Of a DNA stretch of 64,000 bases, positions 8,174-14,083 are shown one piece after another. The stretch is from contig NZ_VMRJ01000005.1 of the NCBI RefSeq assembly GCF_007713685.1, forward strand, positions 372,001 through 436,000. The letters are read 5' to 3'. The position numbers and the translations under genes are program-made. How positions within the stretch are numbered: the stretch's first letter is position 1; every line of letters starts with the position of its first letter. The stretch comes from Hymenobacter setariae (GTDB lineage: Bacteria > Bacteroidota > Bacteroidia > Cytophagales > Hymenobacteraceae). The notes under the pieces are model-generated. The model had not been told where the DNA came from. It made no database searches and saw only the letters and a program-made list of their open reading frames with translations.

Positions 8174-8707
8174 ATGAATGACCTCCCCCTGCTGCGTGAG
8201 TCGGCGGTGCTGGTGCCCATATTCCGCGATGCGGCCGGCGAACTCACCCTCGTGCTGATACGCCGCACCAACTACGGTGTGCACGGCGGGCAGCTGGCCT
8301 TCCCGGGCGGCAAGCGTGAGTCCGCCGATGCCTCGCTGCAAGCCACCGCCCTGCGCGAAACTGAAGAAGAAATTGGCCTACCTAGGGCAGCCGTCAAGGT
8401 GCTGGCCGCGCTGCCGCCCGTCCAAACGCTCACCAGCGCCTTTCACATCGCGCCGTTTTTAGGCCGCATCACTCCGCCGCCCATTTGGCACTTCCAGCCC
8501 ACCGAAGTGGCCGAGGTGCTGCCCGTGCCCGTGCGCTACCTAGCCGACCCCGCCCACACCGGCCGCGAAAATTGGCAGCTGCCCGGCTGGCCCGCGCCCA
8601 CGCCGATAGACTTTTGGCGGGTGGGGCCGCACTACCTCTGGGGTGCCACCTACCGCATTGTGCACGCGCTACTGCCGCGCCTGCTAGCCGGCGAGTGGGA
8701 GCTATGA
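8174..8707 (+). CDS. Nudix hydrolase, CoA pyrophosphatase type
   Basis: This 177-residue cytoplasmic hydrolase has a full Nudix box at residues 45-69 (GGKRESADASLQATALRETE, then EEIGL), fitting GX5EX7REUXEEXGU. The upstream segment HGGQLAFPGGKRE and the early VPIF...LIRR pattern resemble the NudL/CoA-diphosphatase (UPF0035) group, so cleavage of coenzyme A or acyl-CoA is the best guess. The gene stands alone between family B repeats at 8021 and 8757, the latter 50 bp after its stop. Confidence 0.9.
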   Translation: MNDLPLLRESAVLVPIFRDAAGELTLVLIRRTNYGVHGGQLAFPGGKRESADASLQATALRETEEEIGLPRAAVKVLAALPPVQTLTSAFHIAPFLGRITPPPIWHFQPTEVAEVLPVPVRYLADPAHTGRENWQLPGWPAPTPIDFWRVGPHYLWGATYRIVHALLPRLLAGEWEL

Positions 8708-8756
8708 GCTGTAAATCAGCTCAAACGCTTTCCTAACAAACAAATAGGCAAACAAA

Positions 8757-8856
8757 CAACCGCCTGTCATGCTGAGCTTGCGAAGCATCTTTTCACGCTA
8801 GGTTACTGCCTCAACCGTGAGAAGATGCTTCGCAAGCTCAGCATGACAGGCGGTTG
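8757..8856. repeat. Palindromic repeat, family B (copy B2)
   Basis: Near-perfect arms of about 40 bp (CAACCGCCTGTCATGCTGAG...) form a long hairpin 50 bp after the Nudix stop. It is of the same subtype as 46768-46857. The remainder of the gap to 9123 has no gene; it contains the CTTTGAAATGCAAAG motif at 8944. Confidence 0.88.
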
Positions 8857-8943
8857 TAAAAGATTTTTCTTGCCTCAAATACAAGCGTAGCGTCATCAAA
8901 ACAGCGATAAGTTAAGTGGAATTTATAGCTTTTGTGAATCATG

Positions 8944-8958
8944 CTTTGAAATGCAAAG
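8944..8958. promoter_or_regulatory. CTTTGnAATGCAAAG operator-like palindrome
   Basis: CTTTGAAATGCAAAG is followed by TTCTTTCG. Nearly the same string, CTTTGTAATGCAAAG followed by TTCTTTTG, occurs at 25554-25568 upstream of the MpaB-type gene. Here it lies 165 bp upstream of the membrane protein at 9123. Confidence 0.4.
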
Positions 8959-9122
8959 TTCTTTCGCTTGCTTTGCATTGTCGTCGCCTGTGCCACCTAG
9001 GGCAGGAGGGAAGCCACCGCCGCCTTGCCTACTAGCAGCGGGCCGTAGCACTTCCGTTTGCCACCGCTGGCATCAGCAGATTTTGCGTGTTTTCTCATCC
9101 TCTCACCTAAAGCCTTACTGCC

Positions 9123-9665
9123 ATGACTCTCACTAAAAGCCTCACTCGTTTGGCGCTGGCTACGGCCGGCTTGCTGCTTATCCCGCTGGTAGCGATGCAG
9201 TTTACGAAAGAAGTAAATTGGAGCTTGTTTGATTTTATCGTGATGGGCGTGCTGCTGTATGGTGCGGGCCTCGCGTATGTGCTGGTGTCGCGCATGGGCA
9301 ACAACGGCGCCTACCGCCTGGGCGCGGGCGTGGCCGCGGCAGCCGGGCTGCTACTCATCTGGGGCAACCTGGCCGTGGGCTTTATCGGGAATGAGGACAA
9401 CCCCGCCAACCTGCTTTATGGGGCGGTGCTGACGGTAGCCGCGGTGGGGGCGCTGGTGGCGCGGTTCCGGGCGCTGGGCATGGCGCGCGCCATGTTTGCG
9501 GCCGCGCTCACGCAAGTGGCGGTCCCCTTTGTAGCCGCGTTCATCTGGAGGCCCGAGATTGACCGAGGAATGCTGTATATAATTGCCCTGAATACCATCT
9601 TCGCCGGTATCTGGGCTGTGTCGGGATGGCTGTTTCGCCGCGCCAGCCGGGCGGCCCAGGCCTAG
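9123..9665 (+). CDS. Polytopic membrane protein, 180 aa, unknown function
   Basis: The protein is strongly hydrophobic with about five or six membrane helices (for example LATAGLLLIPLVAMQF, FIVMGVLLYGAGLAYVLV, LGAGVAAAAGLLLIWGNLAV, AMFAAALTQVAVPFVAAFIW). Conserved-looking features are EVNWSLFDF after helix 1 and WRPEID before the last helix. I do not recognise a characterised family. It stands alone. The CTTTGnAATGCAAAG motif upstream is shared with the MpaB-type gene and may indicate common regulation. Confidence 0.72.
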   Translation: MTLTKSLTRLALATAGLLLIPLVAMQFTKEVNWSLFDFIVMGVLLYGAGLAYVLVSRMGNNGAYRLGAGVAAAAGLLLIWGNLAVGFIGNEDNPANLLYGAVLTVAAVGALVARFRALGMARAMFAAALTQVAVPFVAAFIWRPEIDRGMLYIIALNTIFAGIWAVSGWLFRRASRAAQA

Positions 9666-10076
9666 GGGCCTGGCGCAACTTTCAAGCTGCGCGTCACGCT
9701 GCCCTTACTGCGGCAGCTCCATCGCCTCGTCGGGGCGGCGTAGCGGTGCAGTTGCGCTGCGGCGGCACGCTTTAGCAAGGCGGAAGCCTTTTCAAGAACC
9801 TAGGGCAGTTGCGGCGCTACCACACAGGAGGTAAAGAGGCTATGCCTTGCGCCTGGCGCCAGGGTACGTAGGCTTAGCAAGGCCAAGATGCGACCTGTGG
9901 CGTTTCTACGCCGCGCAACGACTAAACCCTGACCCCTGAGCAATAGAGGCGCAAGAGCCAGCTAAAGCCGTTCGGCGCGAAGGGGAGGGCCGCGCTAGCT
10001 TCGGCCGGGCCAGTCGAGGGCATCCGAAACCCGGTTCCCTGCGTAGCAGCTACTTTCACCTCGCCTTTTCACTTTT
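9666..10076. other. Gene-free stretch, 411 bp
   Basis: No coding region, RNA or convincing hairpin was found. The sequence is GC-rich, with GCGCAACTT/GCGGCAGC-like words that loosely resemble degraded family C repeat material, but no pair of arms could be aligned by eye. Confidence 0.4.
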
Positions 10077-10391
10077 ATGAAGCTTCTACTTGCATTTGCC
10101 GCGGCTGGCCTGTTGGGCGCCGCCTCCGCCCAGGCCCAAACCGTACTGCCGTCAGGCGCGGTAGCCCCCGCCGGGGCGGTAGTGCCGGCCACTGGCGCTC
10201 CCATCACGCCTGGCACAGTACCGGGTGCCCAGCCCGTTGTTCCCCCCGCCACACGCGACGCTGGTAGCCCCCGCGCCGCGCGCCACGACGAAAAAGTGCC
10301 CGGCATGAGCCGCCAAGACAAAAAGCGGCTGCGGAAGATGGGCAAGATGGATTTTAACTCTGATGCCTCAAAGCAAAGCGGCAAGAAATAG
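10077..10391 (+). CDS. Small secreted Lys/Arg-tailed peptide, 104 aa
   Basis: The signal peptide MKLLLAFAAAGLLGAASAQA is followed by a Val/Ala/Pro/Gly-rich segment (TVLPSGAVAPAGAVVPATGA) and a basic tail (SRQDKKRLRKMGKMDFNSDA). Layout and several words (QTV.P.G, PGTVPGAQP, KMGKMD) match the peptide at 6406-6684, so the two are paralogues. The function is unknown. A hairpin terminator lies 31 bp after the stop. Confidence 0.7.
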   Translation: MKLLLAFAAAGLLGAASAQAQTVLPSGAVAPAGAVVPATGAPITPGTVPGAQPVVPPATRDAGSPRAARHDEKVPGMSRQDKKRLRKMGKMDFNSDASKQSGKK

Positions 10392-10422
10392 CTGCTTCGC
10401 TGCCCACTAGCCCATTTTCACA

Positions 10423-10453
10423 AGCAGGAGCCCCTACCCGGGGTTCCTGCTTT
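10423..10453 (+). terminator. Terminator after small secreted peptide
   Basis: Hairpin AGCAGGAGCCCC / GGGGTTCCTGCT is followed by TTCGCTTT. Confidence 0.65.
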
Positions 10454-10526
10454 CGCTTTAGCCAAGCGGCTAAGGCCACTCGCGATTATAGTTTTTTACT
10501 TACTTCCACTGGCCGCTCCGGCCCGC

Positions 10527-10696
10527 TCCGGCGCGAGTTTAGCGCAGCGTAACTCGTGCCCGCTCTTTTTGGGAGGCTGTGCCTCCCGGCGTTAGGGCCG
10601 CTAAAAAGCCTGACTTAGCGTAGCACGCCGCCATGCGTCAGTAGAGGTGCAACCTTCAGCGAAAAAGAAAGCGCCCAAACTATAAGCTCGCATCAG
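10527..10696 (+). repeat. Family C repeat, copy 1
   Basis: Starts GGCGCGAGTTTAGCGCAGCG and contains the internal stem GGGAGGCTGTGCCTCCC. It is strongly similar along its whole length to 11737-11904 in the same orientation; the two bracket the gene at 10894-11616. It occupies most of the 500 bp gap before that gene. Confidence 0.8.
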
Positions 10697-10893
10697 TTAA
10701 GAGGTTGCTGCCTGTGGGGCAGACCACTACCGCGTGGCAGGGGAGAGGTAACTTACATTTTGGGAAAAGCAGGCGCCAAAACCTCGCCCTAGGGCAGGTG
10801 GCACAGGTAAAACAATTCGGCTGGGCGGGTAGTCTTAGCACGAGTCGCTTTTATAGCAAAGCGGCTCCCAAAACCCTGCTCACTCATCTCCCT

Positions 10894-11616
10894 ATGAACA
10901 TTGGAATTATTGGCGCTGGCCACATCGGCAGCGCGCTCGCCGTTCGGCTCACCAGCCTCGGCCACTCGGTAGCCATTGCGAACTCCCGCGGCCCCGAAAC
11001 CCTGACGGACCTGGCCCAAAAAACCGGCGCTACTCCCGTAACGGCCAAAGAAGCCGTCCGCGACGCCGACCTCATTGTCGTAACCATCCCGCTCAAAAGC
11101 ATTCCCGACCTGCCCAAGGACCTGTTTGCGGGCGTGCCCGCCGAAGTGCCGGTTATCGACACTAGCAACTACTACCCCTTGCTGCGCGATGGCCAGCTGC
11201 CCGAGCTAGAAACCGGCGACCTCACCGAAAGCGAATGGGTGCAGCAGCACCTAGGCCGCCCAGTGCTGAAGGTGTTCAACAACATCTTCGCCGCCAACCT
11301 CGAAAACAACGGCAAGCCTGCCGGCACGCCCGGCCGCATCGCGCTATTGGTAGCCGGCGATGATGCCGCTGCCAAGCAGAAGGCAATGGCCCTGGTGGAG
11401 GAGCTAGGCTTCGACGCCTTGGATGGCGGCAGCCTGCACGAGTCGTGGCGCCAGCAGCCGGGCTCGCCCCTGTACTGCACCGATTTATCGGCCGACGAAG
11501 TGCGGAAGCACCTCGCCGACCTAGGCACTCAGCGCACACCCGAGCAGCACGCCGAATTCTTGGCCAACCAAGCCGCATCGGAAAAGCACTTGCAGGCACA
11601 GGGCGTGAAGCTCTAA
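10894..11616 (+). CDS. NADP-binding oxidoreductase, F420-dependent reductase-like
   Basis: This 240-residue protein has an N-terminal dinucleotide-binding motif IGIIGAGHIGSALAVRL (residues 3-19), ANSRGPETL at the 2'-phosphate-recognition position, and DLIVVTIPLKSI at the end of the fourth strand. The architecture is that of the F420-dependent NADP reductase/ProC superfamily. Bacteroidota are not known F420 producers, so it probably acts on NADPH and another acceptor. The ATG at 10894 is chosen because the motif must start within the first residues; an open frame extends upstream into the family C repeat but is not coding. Two direct family C repeats bracket the gene. Confidence 0.85.
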   Translation: MNIGIIGAGHIGSALAVRLTSLGHSVAIANSRGPETLTDLAQKTGATPVTAKEAVRDADLIVVTIPLKSIPDLPKDLFAGVPAEVPVIDTSNYYPLLRDGQLPELETGDLTESEWVQQHLGRPVLKVFNNIFAANLENNGKPAGTPGRIALLVAGDDAAAKQKAMALVEELGFDALDGGSLHESWRQQPGSPLYCTDLSADEVRKHLADLGTQRTPEQHAEFLANQAASEKHLQAQGVKL

Positions 11617-11650
11617 GACCCGCCGCCTAGGCTGGTACTTGACTGGCACC

Positions 11651-11690
11651 TAACAAAAGAGCCCCGGCAGTTGCCGGGGCTCTTTTGTTA
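11651..11690. terminator. Perfect 19-bp-arm terminator hairpin
   Basis: TAACAAAAGAGCCCCGGCA / TGCCGGGGCTCTTTTGTTA with a 2-nt loop, 34 bp after the stop; can work in both directions. Confidence 0.88.
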
Positions 11691-11736
11691 AACCTAATGA
11701 GCTGTTAAAAAAGTCTTGGCCCTGTACTGGCTTGCA

Positions 11737-11904
11737 CTGGCGCGAGTTTAGCGCAGCGTAACTCGTGCCCGCTCTTCTTGGGAGGCTGTGCCTCCCGGCG
11801 TCAGGGCCGCTGAAAAGTCCGGCTCAGCGTAGCTTGCCGCTGCGCGTCAGTGGAGGTGCAGCCTCCACTACTTAAAAAGGCACGAGCTACAAGCTCGCGC
11901 CAGT
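11737..11904 (+). repeat. Family C repeat, copy 2, with terminal inverted repeats
   Basis: The ends are CTGGCGCGAG and CTCGCGCCAG. Internal stems GGGAGGCTGTGCCTCCC and GGAGGTGCAGCCTCC are present. It matches copy 1 at 10527-10696, and a fragment occurs at 13938-14012. It fills most of the gap 11691-11964. Confidence 0.82.
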
Positions 11905-11964
11905 TTGAGCCAGTTTTGGGTCGGTTTGGGTGTTTAATGCCGACTATTGCTAGCCGACCCGTGT

Positions 11965-12678
11965 TTACCAGGGTAGAACCCCCATGGTAGCCGAGGACGC
12001 CGTGCCGCTAGGCCCATCGGCTGGCAGCAGCGCTAGCCGAATGGCCTCCGCCGCGCCCTGCGCGGGCGTGTCGGTGCCCGCAAAGCCGTTTAGGGCGGTG
12101 GCCGTGTAGCCGGGCGCGGCCGAGTTTACCTTAATGGCCGTATCGCGCAGCTCGTAGGCGAGTTGCACAGTGAGCATATTCAGCGCGGCCTTGGAGGCCG
12201 AGTACCCCAGCAGGCCCCAGTCGTTCTGGGCGCTGAGGGTATGCGAGCCCAGTGGACTCGACACGTTGACGATGCGCCCCGCCGCGGCCTGCTTCACCAG
12301 CGGCAAAAACGTTTGGGTAACGGCCAGCGTGTCCACAAAATTAGTTTGAAGCACCTTCGCCACGCTGCGCACGTTGGCGGTGGTAGGCGAGCCGTCGCCG
12401 GGCACATCGATGCCCGCATTATTTACCAGGATGTCGAGGTGGCCTTCTTCGCGTTGCAGCTGCGCCGCTGCTGCGTCGAGTGTTGCTTGGTTGCCTAGGT
12501 CCACTTCGAGGAATCGAACGTCGCCTTCGGCGGCTAGCTCAGCTACGGCTTGCTGGCCCTTGGCAGCGTCGCGGGCCCCTAGGTATACCCGGCAGCCCGC
12601 TTGCAGCAGCCCTCGCACTATTTCGAAGCCAATACCTTTGTTGCCGCCGGTTACCAGCGCAATTTTCTTATTTGCCAT
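11965..12678 (-). CDS. Short-chain dehydrogenase/reductase (SDR)
   Basis: This 237-residue classical SDR has the cofactor motif TGGNKGIGFEI (residues 9-19), NNAG at about residue 86, catalytic Ser in VNVSSPLG (near 140) and YSASK (Tyr and Lys near 157-161). The order and length match carbonyl-reductase-like SDRs, and NADPH use is likely. The divergently adjacent AraC regulator lies upstream with the same orientation (gene ends at 12928), so they may be functionally linked but are separated by a family B hairpin. A GACCTTTG promoter-like box lies at 12729-12736. Confidence 0.92.
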   Translation of the reverse strand: MANKKIALVTGGNKGIGFEIVRGLLQAGCRVYLGARDAAKGQQAVAELAAEGDVRFLEVDLGNQATLDAAAAQLQREEGHLDILVNNAGIDVPGDGSPTTANVRSVAKVLQTNFVDTLAVTQTFLPLVKQAAAGRIVNVSSPLGSHTLSAQNDWGLLGYSASKAALNMLTVQLAYELRDTAIKVNSAAPGYTATALNGFAGTDTPAQGAAEAIRLALLPADGPSGTASSATMGVLPW

Positions 12679-12728
12679 GTTGCCTGTGGGTTTGGCCTCC
12701 TAGGGTAGGGAGGCGAGTAAGTACCCCA

Positions 12729-12736
12729 CAAAGGTC
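12729..12736 (-). promoter_or_regulatory. Promoter -7-like box GACCTTTG for SDR gene
   Basis: On the minus strand this reads GACCTTTG, one base from the Bacteroidota consensus TAnnTTTG at the first position. It lies about 50 bp upstream of the SDR start codon. The same variant occurs upstream of three other genes in the window. Confidence 0.4.
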
Positions 12737-12818
12737 CGAGCGGCAGGAGAGGGGTAAACTTCGCCAGTCAACCCATCTGTTTTAGATTTCAAACATGTTA
12801 ATCAGAACTCACACGGAA

Positions 12819-12909
12819 GACGTTTGTCATTGCGAGCAACGCGAAGCAATCGCATCAAAACGGGCTGTTCGGGTGCGATTGCTTCGCGTTGCTCGCAATG
12901 ACAAACGTC
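12819..12909. repeat. Palindromic repeat, family B (copy B6)
   Basis: Arms GACGTTTGTCATTGCGAGCA... and reverse complement, centre AAAACGGGCTGTTCGGG. It begins 19 bp after the AraC-family stop codon (minus strand). Confidence 0.88.
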
Positions 12910-12927
12910 GTTTTAAATAAGTCCTAG

Positions 12928-13863
12928 TCAAACCCCAAACACCGCCAAATGCCGAAAATCACCCGGCGTCTGCCCCGCGTGGCGCTTGAAAAAGGTGCAG
13001 AAGTGCGCCACATCGGCAAAGCCCAGGCTATCGGCAATTTCCGAAATGCTCCAGGCGGTTTGCTTCAGCAGGAGCTTGGCTTCCTGCGCCAGGCGGCGGC
13101 TGATGAGGGCGGTAGTGGTGTGGCCCGTCGTCTCTTTCAGCACGCGGTTGAGGTGGTTGACGTGCACGGCCAACTGGTCGGCATAGTCGGTGGCGGTGCG
13201 CAGGCGCAGCGGCGGCTGCGGGCTCTGGCGCGGAAACTGCTGCTCCAGCAGCTCCGTGAATTGGGTAGCCACCCGCTCGGCTGCGCTGTGCGTAGCTAGG
13301 GGGGTAGGGGCCGGCTGCAGCTTCTGCACCAGGTGAATCAGCTCCCAGAGGTAGGTGCGCAGCAGGTCGTGCTTATAGGCGTAGCCCGACCGGAGCTCGT
13401 GCATCATCTTCTGGAAAATAGCTTCGAGCGCCGCACAGTCGGCCTCGGTTACTTCCCACACGGGGTAGGCGCCGGGCTGAAAAATCGGCAGCTCCGCCAG
13501 CACTACCCCCGTTCGGGCGGGCAGCAGAAAGGCGTCGTCGAAGAGGCAGCTGTAGCCCGCAAAGTTTTCGGTGAGCGGCAGCCACCGGTAGGGCACGCGC
13601 GGCGACACCAGAAGCAAGGTAGTGGTGCCGACGTGCGGGGCTTGGTCGGCATACTCCACCTGGCTGCGCCCGCGGCAGAGCGTGATTTTGTGGTAGTCGC
13701 GCCGGGTAAACGTCATCGGGGGCGCCCCGCGCAGGTCCGCCAACGGGAACACGTTAAAATGCCCCACGCCTTGCCCCATATCCGGCGGCGGTAACACGCC
13801 AACTGCGGACTCAGGACCTGGGGCACACGCGTCGTAAAAGGCGGCAAGGGTCTTCGGTTTCAT
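12928..13863 (-). CDS. AraC-family transcriptional regulator
   Basis: This is a 311-residue regulator with an N-terminal cupin-like ligand domain (residues ~30-170) and a C-terminal double HTH. The first helix-turn-helix (LAVHVNHLNRVLKETTG) lies near residues 227-243. The second (WSISEIADSLGFADVAHFCT, then FFKRHAGQTPGDFR) lies near 270-303 and carries the AraC signature. The target may be the neighbouring SDR gene, as AraC/SDR pairs are common, but no operator is evident. The start ATG at 13861-13863 has a TACTATTG box (13869-13876) directly upstream, suggesting a very short leader. Confidence 0.92.
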   Translation of the reverse strand: MKPKTLAAFYDACAPGPESAVGVLPPPDMGQGVGHFNVFPLADLRGAPPMTFTRRDYHKITLCRGRSQVEYADQAPHVGTTTLLLVSPRVPYRWLPLTENFAGYSCLFDDAFLLPARTGVVLAELPIFQPGAYPVWEVTEADCAALEAIFQKMMHELRSGYAYKHDLLRTYLWELIHLVQKLQPAPTPLATHSAAERVATQFTELLEQQFPRQSPQPPLRLRTATDYADQLAVHVNHLNRVLKETTGHTTTALISRRLAQEAKLLLKQTAWSISEIADSLGFADVAHFCTFFKRHAGQTPGDFRHLAVFGV

Positions 13864-13937
13864 GCGGGCAATAGTACGAAGCGGGCGGGTAGGTGGGCAC
13901 CCTGATTAATTTTACAGGTCTATATCGTAGTTGAGAA

Positions 13938-14012
13938 TTAGCTGCGCTTCTGTAGCTTGCCGTAGCAAGTAGAGGTGTAGACTCTACCTTAAATACGATA
14001 CAAGCCACGAGC
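13938..14012. repeat. Family C repeat fragment (copy 3) at the left edge of the AT-rich gene
   Basis: Words CTGTAGCTTGCCG, AGTAGAGGTG and ACAAGCCACGAGCTC align, with substitutions, to the right half of the family C copy at 11737-11904. It is the last recognisable host-type element before the AT-rich block. Confidence 0.5.
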
Positions 14013-14083
14013 TCTTACCGTATTTAATTACATTGACCTAGGCAATTCATCTTTCAAATAAATCTTACTTGCATTCTGTAAAA

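Noticed and set aside
10705..10893. N-terminal extension of the NADP-binding protein
   Set aside because: The Rossmann motif must begin a few residues after the true start (10894), and the extension starts right behind the family C repeat and lacks conserved character.
10894..11616. F420-dependent metabolism
   Set aside because: The fold is shared by many NADP-binding proteins and no F420 biosynthesis gene is visible.
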